A DNA stretch of 64,000 nucleotides from Mesorhizobium sp. Root102 (GTDB lineage: Bacteria; Pseudomonadota; Alphaproteobacteria; Rhizobiales; Rhizobiaceae), in contig NZ_LMCP01000002.1 of assembly GCF_001425625.1 (NCBI RefSeq), positions 1 through 64,000 on the forward strand, given 5' to 3'. Positions 8,532-18,106 of this stretch are shown here, piece after piece. Made by a program: the position numbers and the translations under genes. The notes under the pieces are model-generated. The model had not been told where the DNA came from and ran no database searches. It saw nothing but the letters and a program-made list of their open reading frames with translations. How positions within the stretch are numbered: position 1 is the first letter of the stretch; every line of letters begins with the position of its first letter.

Positions 8532-9353
8532 ATGGCAACGGCAAGCAGCGCACAGCGCGAACCTTCCATGGAAGAGATACTGGCTTCCATCAGGCGGATC
8601 ATCGAGGACAGCGACGGCGGCCGCAAGCAGCCGGGCGATGCCGATGAACTGCTCCAGGATCTGGAGCCGGCGTCGAACGCCGCCGCAGCCCCCGACGTCG
8701 AAGCATTTCGTGCCGACCTGCATGCGGCTCCCGAGGTCAGGAAGCCGGTGACGCTGGCGGGAGTCCAGGGACAGTTACCTGCGGTCGAGCCGGTGATCGC
8801 GCGCATGGAAACGCCGGTGCGCCCCGATCCCACCCCGGCAAGGCCATCGATGACACTTGCCGAGGTCAGCGCCCGTGTTGCGGCCGAGCCGGCCACTGTC
8901 GACGCACCAGCACCGCGTCCTGTCCTTGCCACCGACGCCCCCGTCGCCGACTGGCGGCGCGAGATCGCCGCGGTTGGCGAGCAGGCGAGGGCGGTGCCGG
9001 ACAGGGGAGAGGCACGCAAGTCGGTTGCCCAGCCGCCGGTGGACAATTTCAGGGACGAGCCGGCCACGGACCCGGTCATCGAGCCGTCTCGTCCCGATGC
9101 AAGCGTGTTGCGGCCGGTGGCGGCCAGCGACGCGCCGCGTCCGGCGATCGTTTCCGAGCACACCGGCCGGCAGGTCGCCGCCGCCTTTGGTGAGCTCTCC
9201 GATGCGTTTGCCAGCCGCAGCAAGAAGACATTCGACGAGATGGCAGAAGAGATGCTGCGGCCGATGCTGCAGGATTGGCTCGACAACAATCTGCCGACAC
9301 TGGTCGAAAGGCTGGTGCGCGAGGAGATCGAGCGCGTGGCGCGCGGGGCGTAG
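8532..9353 (+). CDS. popZ: PopZ-like polar organizing protein (DUF2497)
   Basis: This is a 273-residue protein. The short N-terminal helix SMEEILASIRRIIEDSD is the diagnostic DUF2497/PopZ motif. A long Pro/Ala/acidic low-complexity middle (about residues 35-210) follows, and then the C-terminal helical block RPMLQDWLDNNLPTLVERLV. PopZ self-assembles at the cell pole and anchors ParB and regulators in Alphaproteobacteria. The head, disordered linker and tail layout seen here is the same. The start is taken at ATG 8532; ATG 8484 and GTG 8526 are alternatives. It lies directly upstream of valS, as in other rhizobia, but a strong terminator separates them. Confidence 0.85.
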   Translation: MATASSAQREPSMEEILASIRRIIEDSDGGRKQPGDADELLQDLEPASNAAAAPDVEAFRADLHAAPEVRKPVTLAGVQGQLPAVEPVIARMETPVRPDPTPARPSMTLAEVSARVAAEPATVDAPAPRPVLATDAPVADWRREIAAVGEQARAVPDRGEARKSVAQPPVDNFRDEPATDPVIEPSRPDASVLRPVAASDAPRPAIVSEHTGRQVAAAFGELSDAFASRSKKTFDEMAEEMLRPMLQDWLDNNLPTLVERLVREEIERVARGA

Positions 9354-9377
9354 TAGTTCCCCATACCGATTGCCCAG

Positions 9378-9408
9378 GAGAAACGGCGCCTTCGTGGCGC
9401 CGTTTCTC
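9378..9408 (+). terminator. Strong Rho-independent terminator after popZ
   Basis: A perfect 13-bp stem GAGAAACGGCGCC (9378-9390) / 9396-9408 with loop TTCGT, followed by TTCGGT. It lies 24 bp after the popZ stop codon and also faces the convergent VOC remnant. Confidence 0.85.
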
Positions 9409-9418
9409 TTCGGTGAGG

Positions 9419-9553
9419 TCAGTTCGCGCTGGTGGCGAAGCAGATGAGGTTTCCGTCGGGATCCTTGACGATGAACGTGCGGGCGCCCGACGGTGCGGTT
9501 CGCAACGTCTGGCGGAACGGCCCGTTGCCGCCTTGTCCCGTTGAAATGTTCAT
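9419..9553 (-). pseudogene. C-terminal remnant of a VOC/glyoxalase-family protein
   Basis: The only recognisable part is the last 30-40 residues (ARTFIVKDPDGNLICFATS), which match the final beta strands and the DPDGNLI metal-site motif of glyoxalase/bleomycin-resistance-type proteins. The roughly 80 upstream residues of such a domain are absent. Before residue 1 the frame runs backwards into the valS promoter region without glyoxalase-like sequence. It is best read as a truncated gene in the popZ-valS gap. Confidence 0.5.
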
Positions 9554-9666
9554 GGTCACGCCTATTTGACGTCGAGTGTCCAAGACAGCCCTTGCGGTTG
9601 ACTTGGCCAATACCTTCCGATTTACACCGGACCAGCAAAACTCCCGACAGCGCGGACCATTTTCCC

Positions 9667-12450
9667 ATGCTTGAAAAGACCTACGACGCAAAAACCGTCG
9701 AGCCGAAGATCGCCAAAGTATGGGAAGAGGCCGACGCGTTTCGCGCCGGTGCCGGGGCGGAGGAGGGGGCCGAGGCCTTCACCATCGTCATCCCGCCGCC
9801 GAACGTTACCGGTTCGCTGCATATGGGGCACGCGCTCAACAACACGCTGCAGGACATATTGGTGCGCTTCGAGCGCATGCGCGGCAAGAACGTCTTGTGG
9901 CAGCCGGGCATGGACCATGCCGGCATCGCCACGCAGATGGTGGTCGAGCGTCAACTTATGGAGAAGCAGATCCATCGCCGCGACCTTACCCGCGAACAGT
10001 TCATCGAGAAAGTGTGGGAGTGGAAGGCCGAATCCGGCGGCGCGATCTTCAACCAGCTGAAGCGGCTCGGCGCTTCGGCCGACTGGTCACGCGAACGCTT
10101 CACCATGGACGAAGGCCTGTCCAAGGCCGTGCTCGAAGTGTTCGTCACGCTCTACAAAGAAGGGCTGATCTACAAGGACAAGCGCCTTGTGAACTGGGAT
10201 CCCAAGCTGCTGACCGCGATCTCCGATCTCGAGGTCGAGCAGCAGGAGGTCAACGGCAATCTCTGGCACTTCCGCTATCCCATCGAGGGTGAGGTCTTCG
10301 ACCCGGAAAATCCGAAAACCTTCATCACCGTGGCGACGACTCGTCCCGAGACGATGCTGGGCGACACGGCCGTCGCCGTGCACCCTGACGACGAGCGCTT
10401 CCGGCATCTGGTCGGCAAGAACATCGTTCTGCCGATCGTCGGCCGCAGGATTCCTGTGGTGGCGGATGAGTATTCCGATCCGGAAAAGGGTTCGGGAGCG
10501 GTGAAGATCACGCCGGCGCACGACTTCAACGACTTCGAGGTCGGCAAGCGCCACAAGCTGCCGGCGATCAACATCCTCACCACGGAGGCGGCGGTGAGCC
10601 TCAGGGAAAATGAGGATTTCCTTGCCGGCCTCGAGGTGACGCCGGAGCGCCAGGCGGTCTGGGATGAACTCGACGGCCTCGACCGCTTCGTTGCGCGCAA
10701 GAAGATCGTCGAGCTGATGGAAGAGGGCGGCTTCCTCGAAAAGGTCGAGCCACATCGCCACGCGGTGCCGCATGGTGATCGCGGCGGTGTGCCGATCGAG
10801 CCGTTCCTGACCGAGCAGTGGTATGCCAACGCGGCGGAACTGGCCAAGCCGGCGATTGCCTCGGTGCGCGAAGGCCGCACGAACTTCGTGCCGAAGAACT
10901 GGGAAAAGACCTATTTCGACTGGATGGAGAACATCCAGCCCTGGTGCATCTCGCGCCAGCTGTGGTGGGGTCACCAGATCCCGGCCTGGTACGGGCCGGA
11001 CGGGCGCGTCTTCGTCGAGAAGACAGAGGAAGAGGCCCTTGGCGCGGCGATCGAATACTATCTGGCACTGGAAGGCCCATGGAAGGCCTGGGTCGAGGAC
11101 AAGCTCGAGAACTACAAGCCGGGCGAGATCCTGACCCGCGACGAGGATGTGCTCGACACCTGGTTCTCGTCGGCGCTGTGGCCGTTCTCGACCTTGGGAT
11201 GGCCCGATGAGACGCCCGAGCTGAAGACCTACTATCAGACCGACGTGCTGGTGACAGGCTTCGACATCATCTTCTTCTGGGTCGCCCGCATGATGATGAT
11301 GGGCCTGCACTTCATGGACGAGGAGCCGTTCCACACCGTCTATGTCCATGCGCTGGTGCGCGACAAGAACGGGCAGAAGATGTCGAAGTCGAAAGGCAAC
11401 GTCATCGACCCGCTCGATCTCATCGACGAATACGGTGCCGATGCGCTGCGCTTCACCCTGACGGTGATGGCGGCGCAAGGCCGCGACGTGAAGCTCGACC
11501 CGGCACGCATCGCCGGCTATCGCAATTTCGGCACCAAGCTTTGGAACGCGACGCGCTTTGCCGAGATGAACGAGGTCGCGCGCAATGACGAATTCTGGCT
11601 GAACGACGCCAAGCTGGCCGTCAACCGCTGGATCCTGACCGAGCTGACGCGGGCCGCGCGAGAGATCACGGACGGCATCACTTCATACCGCTTCAACGAG
11701 GCGGCAGGCGCTGCCTACCGCTTCGTCTGGAACCTGTTCTGCGACTGGTATCTGGAACTGCTGAAGCCGGTGTTCATGGGTACCGACGAGGCGGCCAAGG
11801 CCGAAAGCCGCGCCTGCGTCGCCTTCGTGCTCGACGAGATCTACAAGCTGCTGCATCCGATGATGCCGTTCATGACCGAGGAACTGTGGGCGCAGACCGC
11901 AGGCGAAGGCAAGGAACGGTCGTCGCTGCTGTGTCATGCCGCGTGGCCGTCACCGGACTTCGAAGACGCGGATGCCGCCGCCGACATCAACTGGCTGGTC
12001 GACCTCGTCTCCGGCATCCGCTCGGTGCGCTCGGAGATGAACGTGCCGCCGGCAGCCATCGCACCGCTGGTCGTGGTCGGCGCCAACGCTGTGACACGCG
12101 AACGGCTCGTTCGCGAGGAATCCGCGATCAAGCGGCTGGCGCGGATCGGCGACATCTCGCTCGCCGATATCGCGCCAAAGGGTTCGGCGCAGATCGTGCT
12201 CAACGAGGCGACGATCTGTCTGCCGCTTGGCAGCCTGATCGATCTTGCCGCCGAGGCGGCGCGGCTGCAGAAGGAACTGGCCAAGGTGACCGAGGAAATC
12301 GCGCGCTTGCACAAGAAGCTGTCGAACGAAAGATTCGTCGCCAGCGCGCCGGCCGAGATCGTCGATGCCGAGCGCGAAAAGCTCGCTGAGTACCGCGATG
12401 CGCAGGACAAGCTATCGGTGGCGTTGACCCGGGTTCGTGATGCCGGGTGA
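9667..12450 (+). CDS. valS: Valyl-tRNA synthetase
   Basis: This is a 927-residue class I aminoacyl-tRNA synthetase that charges tRNA-Val. The HIGH signature is HMGH at residues 52-55 (PPPNVTGSLHMGH) and KMSKS is at 571-575. An editing (CP1) domain with TTRPETMLGDTAVAVHPDD lies between, an anticodon-binding domain follows, and a C-terminal coiled-coil arm (AARLQKELAKVTEEIARLHK) ends the protein. The frame is open further upstream, but ATG 9667, giving MLEKTYDAKTVEPKIAKVWE, is the conserved start. It is monocistronic in this layout. Confidence 0.97.
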   Translation: MLEKTYDAKTVEPKIAKVWEEADAFRAGAGAEEGAEAFTIVIPPPNVTGSLHMGHALNNTLQDILVRFERMRGKNVLWQPGMDHAGIATQMVVERQLMEKQIHRRDLTREQFIEKVWEWKAESGGAIFNQLKRLGASADWSRERFTMDEGLSKAVLEVFVTLYKEGLIYKDKRLVNWDPKLLTAISDLEVEQQEVNGNLWHFRYPIEGEVFDPENPKTFITVATTRPETMLGDTAVAVHPDDERFRHLVGKNIVLPIVGRRIPVVADEYSDPEKGSGAVKITPAHDFNDFEVGKRHKLPAINILTTEAAVSLRENEDFLAGLEVTPERQAVWDELDGLDRFVARKKIVELMEEGGFLEKVEPHRHAVPHGDRGGVPIEPFLTEQWYANAAELAKPAIASVREGRTNFVPKNWEKTYFDWMENIQPWCISRQLWWGHQIPAWYGPDGRVFVEKTEEEALGAAIEYYLALEGPWKAWVEDKLENYKPGEILTRDEDVLDTWFSSALWPFSTLGWPDETPELKTYYQTDVLVTGFDIIFFWVARMMMMGLHFMDEEPFHTVYVHALVRDKNGQKMSKSKGNVIDPLDLIDEYGADALRFTLTVMAAQGRDVKLDPARIAGYRNFGTKLWNATRFAEMNEVARNDEFWLNDAKLAVNRWILTELTRAAREITDGITSYRFNEAAGAAYRFVWNLFCDWYLELLKPVFMGTDEAAKAESRACVAFVLDEIYKLLHPMMPFMTEELWAQTAGEGKERSSLLCHAAWPSPDFEDADAAADINWLVDLVSGIRSVRSEMNVPPAAIAPLVVVGANAVTRERLVREESAIKRLARIGDISLADIAPKGSAQIVLNEATICLPLGSLIDLAAEAARLQKELAKVTEEIARLHKKLSNERFVASAPAEIVDAEREKLAEYRDAQDKLSVALTRVRDAG

Positions 12451-12807
12451 GGGATAGATTCGCTAGACTTTAGCCCTCTCCAAATGCCGGTTTTTTGCCT
12501 CCAAAATCGGCATTCCGTTGCGTTAATTTTGATGTAAACGGGAGTTTTTGCCCCATTGTTGCCATAATGTAACAATGGGGCCCGTGGCCCTTAAAAAAGC
12601 ACTGTTTTCGAGCCTTTTTAGGCGGTTGTTCTCCTTTTTTTCGGACGATACCCCCGCATGGGCCGTTTTTCGCCCTTGCTGTACCCGGTTGCATTTTTTC
12701 GAAAATGCGCCTGGCGAATACGTACATGTACGCCCTTGAATTCGTTATTGCACCGTTAACCTGAATTGGTTCTAGCTTGATGCACTCGAATTCGGGGAGA
12801 ACATCTC
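12451..12807. other. Intergenic region between valS and fadL with a perfect hairpin
   Basis: 357 bp without a gene. It is notably AT-richer than its flanks and contains several homopolymer T/A runs. The palindrome at 12551-12580 is its only clear structure. The promoter of the downstream porin gene must lie in the last 100 bp, but no confident -35/-10 pair was found. Confidence 0.6.
12551..12580. terminator. 10-bp perfect stem-loop (possible terminator or RNA element)
   Basis: CCCCATTGTT (12551-12560) pairs with AACAATGGGG (12571-12580) around a ten-base loop. A-rich sequence (TTAAAAAAG) follows and a TTTTTG run precedes it, so on the minus strand it would be stem plus U tract. It is about 100 bp after valS and could also end that transcript. 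Confidence 0.45.
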
Positions 12808-14043
12808 ATGATTATTCTGCGACTGAAAGCACTGCTGGGGGCGGGGTGCTGTTCGCTGGCTTTGATCGGGACGGCGCACGCCGGTGGGTTGGAGCGCGGC
12901 GGTTACGACATCGATCTTTTGTTTGACCCGGCTCCGTTCGCGACCGAAGCGGAATCGACCTATGTGATGCCGCAGCGCAAACTCAAGAATGCGGTGGACA
13001 CGGACCCGAACGACGGGGATGTGACATTCCTCGGTAGCACGGCGAAGGACAGCGAGAGCTATTGGGTCCCGCGCATCGGCGTCAAGGCGCAGATCGTCCA
13101 GGGTGTCGACTGTATGTTCGACTATTCCCAGCCTTGGGGCGCACATACAAATCCGGGTCTGTGGGCCGGTTCCGAGTCCAACATGGAAACCGACATCAAG
13201 AGCAACAACTACGCCACGACTTGCTCCTACAAAATGGATGCGGGCAAAGGCCAGGTTCGCTTCATTGGCGGTGTCTATTACCAGGAAGTCTATGGCTTCA
13301 AGCAAGACCTGGTATCGCCTCTGGTGCCGGATTTCCAGGGAACCGGTCGGGTGGATCTCAAAGGCACCGGCTGGGGGTGGCGCGCCGGCATCGCCTACGA
13401 AATCCCTGAGATCGCGCTGCGTGCCAGCCTCGTCTACAATTCGCGGGTCAAGCTCGACAATATCTCGGGCACGCTGGACCTGACGCATGTTGGCAGTGTC
13501 GTGCTCCCGATCTACGGTGCGACAGAGTACATGCCGGATACGGTGGAATTGAAGTTGCAGTCGGGCATTGCGCCCGGTTGGCTTGCCTTTGGTTCGCTCA
13601 AGTGGGTCAACTGGAGCCTGCTGCAGAGTGTTCCGATTTGTGTCCAAGGTACTCCCGCTTCGGATTGCGTTACGGGTGATACTCTGCATTCAGGCCAGAT
13701 CACCTCGCTGGATTTGATGTACCGCGACGGCTGGACCGTCACCGGCGGCATCGGCCACAAGTTCAATGATCAGTGGAGCGCCGCCGGCCAGCTTTCATGG
13801 GATCGCGGCACTTCACACGGCTATGGCTCGCAGACCGATACCTGGACTGTGGGCGGTGGTGTCGCCTATACACCGAAGCCCAATATCGAAGTTCGTCTGG
13901 CCGGTGCGATTGGCGTGCTGACCAGCGGCCATTCGGGAACAGTGAATGGCGAAAACGGCTATGTGGCCGGCGAGGAAGTCAGCTATGATTTCGGCAACGA
14001 TCTGGTCACGGCAATTTCGGGTGGCCTCAAGATCAAGTTCTAA
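12808..14043 (+). CDS. fadL: OmpP1/FadL-family outer-membrane transport protein
   Basis: This is a 411-residue beta-barrel protein for uptake of long-chain hydrophobic compounds. It has a signal peptide (residues 1-25, cleaved near AHAGG) and the FadL-type plug segment GGLERGGYDIDLLFDP. Alternating amphipathic strands follow, and the final residues LKIKF end in the C-terminal phenylalanine recognised by the barrel-assembly machinery. In rhizobia, FadL homologues take up fatty acids and long-chain acyl-homoserine lactones; the actual substrate here is not known. It is followed immediately by a strong terminator and appears to be a single-gene unit. Confidence 0.85.
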   Translation: MIILRLKALLGAGCCSLALIGTAHAGGLERGGYDIDLLFDPAPFATEAESTYVMPQRKLKNAVDTDPNDGDVTFLGSTAKDSESYWVPRIGVKAQIVQGVDCMFDYSQPWGAHTNPGLWAGSESNMETDIKSNNYATTCSYKMDAGKGQVRFIGGVYYQEVYGFKQDLVSPLVPDFQGTGRVDLKGTGWGWRAGIAYEIPEIALRASLVYNSRVKLDNISGTLDLTHVGSVVLPIYGATEYMPDTVELKLQSGIAPGWLAFGSLKWVNWSLLQSVPICVQGTPASDCVTGDTLHSGQITSLDLMYRDGWTVTGGIGHKFNDQWSAAGQLSWDRGTSHGYGSQTDTWTVGGGVAYTPKPNIEVRLAGAIGVLTSGHSGTVNGENGYVAGEEVSYDFGNDLVTAISGGLKIKF

Positions 14044-14061
14044 GTCTCGGAAAAGTATAAC

Positions 14062-14089
14062 AAAAGGCCGGGCATCGCCCGGCCTTTTT
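14062..14089 (+). terminator. Rho-independent terminator after fadL
   Basis: AAAAGGCCGGGC (14062-14073) pairs with GCCCGGCCTTTT (14077-14088) around ATC. The stem is bounded by A and T runs, so it can work in both directions. Confidence 0.88.
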
Positions 14090-14334
14090 CGTTTGAGTTC
14101 GTGCTGCCCCGCGATTGTCTCAGCCAAGCTGCGTTGCATACGAGCCGCGCCGCTTTCGCCTCGTGCGATTGTGACGTTTTGGCAACACTTTCTGAACAAC
14201 CCCTGCGCTAGAAGTCAGGCTGAGGAAATTGCCCATTTCCCGCCATAAACCCGGCGCACCTCGATCTTGTCTCGGGACACGCGCCAAAAGGCTCGGCGAT
14301 GGGGCAGGCCGCACCGCCCGCGGCAAGGAAGAGT

Positions 14335-16059
14335 ATGGACGCCAGAGTCATCTCCAAGGCCAAGCTGCCCAGTCGCCATGTGACCGTCGGTCCGGCGCGT
14401 GCGCCGCACCGTTCCTATCTCTATGCGATGGGCCTGTCGGCGGCCGAGATCGCGCAGCCGCTGGTCGGCGTCGCGTCCTGCTGGAATGAGGCGGCGCCCT
14501 GCAACATCTCACTGATGCGCCAGGCACAGGTGGTCAAGAAGGGCGTCGCGGCCGCCAGCGGCACGCCGCGCGAATTCTGCACCATCACAGTGACCGACGG
14601 CATCGCCATGGGCCATCAGGGCATGAAGTCGTCGCTGGTGTCGCGCGAGGTCATCGCCGATTCGGTCGAACTCACCATGCGCGGCCATTGCTACGATGCG
14701 CTGGTTGGCCTGGCCGGCTGCGACAAGTCGCTGCCCGGCATGATGATGGCCATGGTGCGTCTCAACGTGCCATCGATCTTCATCTATGGCGGTTCGATCC
14801 TGCCCGGCAGCTATCGCGGCCGCCAGATCACCGTGCAGGACGTGTTCGAGGCGGTCGGCCAGCACTCGGTCGGCACGATCGACGATGCCGAACTGCTTGA
14901 AATCGAGCAAGCCGCCTGTCCGTCGGCCGGCTCCTGCGGCGCCCAGTTCACCGCCAACACCATGGCCACCGTCGCCGAGGCGATCGGCCTGGCGCTGCCC
15001 TACTCCTGCGGCGCGCCGGCACCCTACGAGATGCGCGACCGTTTCAATTTCGCCTCGGGCGAAAAGATCATGGAACTGATCGCGAAGAATATCCGGCCGC
15101 GCGACATCGTCACGTTGAAGGCGCTGGAAAACGCGGCGACCGTGGTGTCGGCAACCGGCGGCTCGACCAACGCGGCACTGCATCTGCCGGCGATCGCGCA
15201 TGAGGCCGGCATCAAGTTCGACCTGTTCGACGTGGCGAAGATCTTCGAGAAGACGCCCTACATCGCCGACCTCAAGCCGGGTGGCAAATATGTCGCCAAG
15301 GACATGTTCGAGGCCGGCGGCATTCCGCTGTTGATGAAGACGCTGTTCGACCACGGTTATCTGCATGGCGACTGCATGACCGTGACTGGCCGCACTTTGG
15401 CCGAAAACATGCAGCACGTTGCCTGGAATGAACACCAGGATGTGGTCCGCCCGGCCAACAGACCCATTACCCAAACCGGCGGTGTCGTGGGCTTGAAGGG
15501 AAACCTTGCCCCCGAAGGCGCGATCGTGAAAGTCGCGGGCATGGCGGAGTTGAAGTTCTCCGGCCCGGCGCGCTGCTTCGATTCGGAAGAGGAATGTTTC
15601 GAGGCGGTGACGCATCGCAACTACAGGGAAGGCGAGGTTCTCGTCATCCGCTACGAAGGGCCGCGCGGCGGTCCCGGCATGCGCGAGATGCTGTCGACGA
15701 CGGCAGCGCTGTACGGCCAGGGCATGGGCGGCAAGGTGGCGCTGATTACCGACGGGCGCTTCTCGGGCGCGACGCGCGGTTTCTGCATCGGCCATGTCGG
15801 GCCCGAGGCAGCCGTGGGCGGTCCGATCGGGCTGCTCAGGGATGGCGACGTGATCTCGATCGACGCGGTGAACGGCACGATCGAGGTGGCGTTGTCCGAT
15901 AGCGAACTGGCGGCGAGGGCAAAGACCTGGAAGGCGCGCACGACCGACTATCAGTCGGGCGCGATATGGAAATATGCACAGACGGTAGGGCCGGCGCGCG
16001 ATGGCGCGGTGACCCATCCGGGCGGTGCGAAAGAAACACATTGCTATGCGGACATCTGA
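14335..16059 (+). CDS. ilvD: Dihydroxy-acid dehydratase
   Basis: This is a 574-residue iron-sulfur enzyme of branched-chain amino acid synthesis that dehydrates 2,3-dihydroxy-acids to 2-keto acids. The family motifs are [14 protein letters not shown] (Cys49), [14 protein letters not shown] (Cys129) and [17 protein letters not shown] (Cys202), which supply the [2Fe-2S] cluster ligands. The C-terminal [16 protein letters not shown] block is the active-site region. The length matches the shorter IlvD/Edd class. ATG 14335 is chosen over 14299 because AAGGAAG precedes it. The last 14 bases overlap the start of exoR, suggesting co-transcription. Confidence 0.95.
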   Translation: MDARVISKAKLPSRHVTVGPARAPHRSYLYAMGLSAAEIAQPLVGVASCWNEAAPCNISLMRQAQVVKKGVAAASGTPREFCTITVTDGIAMGHQGMKSSLVSREVIADSVELTMRGHCYDALVGLAGCDKSLPGMMMAMVRLNVPSIFIYGGSILPGSYRGRQITVQDVFEAVGQHSVGTIDDAELLEIEQAACPSAGSCGAQFTANTMATVAEAIGLALPYSCGAPAPYEMRDRFNFASGEKIMELIAKNIRPRDIVTLKALENAATVVSATGGSTNAALHLPAIAHEAGIKFDLFDVAKIFEKTPYIADLKPGGKYVAKDMFEAGGIPLLMKTLFDHGYLHGDCMTVTGRTLAENMQHVAWNEHQDVVRPANRPITQTGGVVGLKGNLAPEGAIVKVAGMAELKFSGPARCFDSEEECFEAVTHRNYREGEVLVIRYEGPRGGPGMREMLSTTAALYGQGMGGKVALITDGRFSGATRGFCIGHVGPEAAVGGPIGLLRDGDVISIDAVNGTIEVALSDSELAARAKTWKARTTDYQSGAIWKYAQTVGPARDGAVTHPGGAKETHCYADI

Positions 16060-16885
16060 GTTGTTGAGGTCGTCTGTCTTTTCGGCACTGGTCGTGATCG
16101 CCACTTTTGGCGCGACCTTTGGCGCCGTGGGCCAGGCCATGGCCTTCGACGACAAGGTGTTCGACGACAAGACCGGCGTGAAGCCGCAATCCAGCCCCTG
16201 GGCGGTGTTCCAGTTCGGCTTCTCCGCCTATAAGAACGGCCACAAGGAACAGGCCGCCGAGGCCTATAAATACGCCGCCGAGAACGGCCAGATCGGTGCC
16301 ACCTGGAAGCTTGCCCGCATGTATGCCGAGGGCGATGGCGTGGCGCGCGACGACTATGAGGCGTTCAAGTTCTTCTCGGAAATCGTCGACCAGGATGTCG
16401 AGCCCGGCTCGCCCGAGGAAAGCTATGTCTCCGACGCGCTGGTGGCGCTTGGCGACTATCTGCGCAAGGGTATTCCCGGCAGCCCGGTTACCGAGAACGA
16501 GGTCGCGGCCCAGGAATATTACATGCGCGCCGCCGCCAACTATCGCAATCCCAACGCGCAGTTCGAAATGGGGCAGATGTTCCTGAAGGGCGAGGGCGGC
16601 GTGAAGGCCAGCGTCAGGCAGGCCGGGCGCTGGTTCCAGCTCGCTGCCGAAAAGGGCCATGCCGGCGCCCAGGCGACACTGGGCCACCTGTTGTTCCAGA
16701 GCGGCAAGATCGTTCGTGGCCTGGCGATGATGACGGCAGCGCTCGAACGCGCTTCGCCTGCCGATCAGCCCTGGATCCGCGGCATGCAGGAGGAGGCATT
16801 CGCCACTGCCGGCGAAGCCGACCGCCGCACCGCGATCTCGCTGGCTGATGACATCCTTACCAAGGGCAACAACGCGGACCAGTAG
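16046..16885 (+). CDS. exoR: ExoR-like periplasmic Sel1-repeat regulator
   Basis: This is a 279-residue secreted protein. A signal peptide (residues 1-33, ending GQAMA) is followed by Sel1-type TPR repeats: [60 protein letters not shown] and [20 protein letters not shown]. Order and wording match the rhizobial ExoR family, a periplasmic inhibitor of the ExoS-ChvI two-component system that represses exopolysaccharide synthesis and favours motility. Identity is inferred from family resemblance. The start ATG 16046 overlaps the end of ilvD; ATG 16025 is also in frame. No sensor kinase gene is nearby. Confidence 0.85.
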   Translation: MRTSELLRSSVFSALVVIATFGATFGAVGQAMAFDDKVFDDKTGVKPQSSPWAVFQFGFSAYKNGHKEQAAEAYKYAAENGQIGATWKLARMYAEGDGVARDDYEAFKFFSEIVDQDVEPGSPEESYVSDALVALGDYLRKGIPGSPVTENEVAAQEYYMRAAANYRNPNAQFEMGQMFLKGEGGVKASVRQAGRWFQLAAEKGHAGAQATLGHLLFQSGKIVRGLAMMTAALERASPADQPWIRGMQEEAFATAGEADRRTAISLADDILTKGNNADQ

Positions 16886-16934
16886 TTTTGCAGCCGCGCT
16901 GGCCTCACCCAACAGCACTCTATTTCGATCTTGA

Positions 16935-17234
16935 TCAGTGCGCGCTCGGCTCCGTCGGCACCATGCTGGGAGCCGGCGTCGAGATCGGCGTGGCGTGCGG
17001 GTGCGGCGCAATCGTGTTTGCGGGGCAGCTGTCCGCGACCTTCGTCCACGAGGTGTTGTTGAGCACCAGGTCGCAGCGGGCCAGATGGCTCTGGTCGGCA
17101 ACCGTCAGGCAGGCGACCTGGCCAAGCTGGTAGGATTTTCCATTGGCCAGGCATTCCTGGTCGGCAAATGCCGCCGCAGGAGCGGCCAGGACAAATGCCA
17201 GGCCGATCGGACAAATAGAAAATCGAATGGTCAT
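16935..17234 (-). CDS. Small secreted hypothetical protein
   Basis: This is a 99-residue protein with a signal peptide (IGLAFVLAAPAAAFADQ). A short mature domain follows with four cysteines (QECL, VACL, LARCDL, DSCP) that could form two disulfides, and then a Pro/His/Thr tail. A start at 17234 gives the cleanest signal peptide; the open frame begins at 17276. It is convergent with exoR and co-oriented with xthA downstream of it. No known domain was recognised. Confidence 0.55.
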   Translation of the reverse strand: MTIRFSICPIGLAFVLAAPAAAFADQECLANGKSYQLGQVACLTVADQSHLARCDLVLNNTSWTKVADSCPANTIAPHPHATPISTPAPSMVPTEPSAH

Positions 17235-17304
17235 GGGAACCCCAGCCGCCATGCTGGCCCGCAACCAACGGCGCAAAATGGGGCGATGTGAGGGTTTAAC
17301 GCAG

Positions 17305-18099
17305 TCAGGCAGGTTGCAGCGCTAGATCAATCGCCACCGGCACGTGATCGGAAGGCTTTTCCCAGGCACGCACATGCTTTTCGATCGAAGCCGATGAGAA
17401 ACGGTTGGCGGCTTCCGGCGACAAAAGCAGATGGTCGATGCGGATGCCGTTGTTCTTCTGCCAGGCGCCGGCCTGATAGTCCCAGAACGTATAGGTGTCG
17501 GGCCTGTCGGTGACCGCGCGCACCGCCTCGGTGAAACCAAGGTTGAGCAGCCGCCGGAAGGCTTGCCGCGTCTGTGGCTGGAACAGCGCGTCGCCCAGCC
17601 AGTTCTCCGGAAACCGCGCGTCGATCGGCTCGGGAATGACGTTGTAGTCACCGGCCAGCACCAGGGCCTCCTCCAGCTTGAGCCGCTCCTGCGCCCAGCG
17701 CTCCAGCCGTGCCATCCAGGACAGCTTGTAGGGGAACTTTTTCTCGTCATCGATCGGATTGCCGTTCGGCAGATAGAGCGAGGCGACGCGCAATGCACCC
17801 TTGTCGGTCGAGAAAACGCCTTCGATGAAACGCGCCTGCTCGTCGGAATCGTCGCCGGGCAGGCCTCGGATCACCTCGTCGAAGCGCAATTTCGAGAGGA
17901 TGGCGACACCGTTGAAGCCCTTCTGGCCATGAGTTTCGACATTGTAGCCAAGCGCCTCGATCTCGGCGCGCGGGAATTGCTCGTCGACAGTCTTGATCTC
18001 CTGCAGGCAGGCGATGTCGGGCGCGCTCTCGGTCAGCCAATGGGTCAGGTTGCCAATTCGGGCGCGCACGCCGTTGATGTTCCAGGTGACGATTTTCAT
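17305..18099 (-). CDS. xthA: Exodeoxyribonuclease III (AP endonuclease)
   Basis: This is a 264-residue member of the exonuclease III branch of the endonuclease/exonuclease/phosphatase superfamily. It cleaves abasic sites and removes 3' blocks in base-excision repair. Visible motifs are the N-terminal IVTWNINGVRAR (metal-binding Asn), CLQEIK (Glu), YLPNGNP, AGDYNVIP (Asp-Asn), GIRIDHLLLS and the terminal SDHVPV His. Length is typical. The next gene upstream on the same strand, a VOC protein, ends only 7 bp before this ATG, so the two are probably co-transcribed. Confidence 0.94.
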   Translation of the reverse strand: MKIVTWNINGVRARIGNLTHWLTESAPDIACLQEIKTVDEQFPRAEIEALGYNVETHGQKGFNGVAILSKLRFDEVIRGLPGDDSDEQARFIEGVFSTDKGALRVASLYLPNGNPIDDEKKFPYKLSWMARLERWAQERLKLEEALVLAGDYNVIPEPIDARFPENWLGDALFQPQTRQAFRRLLNLGFTEAVRAVTDRPDTYTFWDYQAGAWQKNNGIRIDHLLLSPEAANRFSSASIEKHVRAWEKPSDHVPVAIDLALQPA

Positions 18100-18106
18100 G
18101 ACGGTC

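Noticed and set aside
7179..8723. 514-codon minus-strand ORF
   Set aside because: Antisense to the TolC-type gene and popZ; no domain, shadow composition.
14509..16170. 553-codon minus-strand ORF
   Set aside because: Antisense of ilvD; no recognisable motif.
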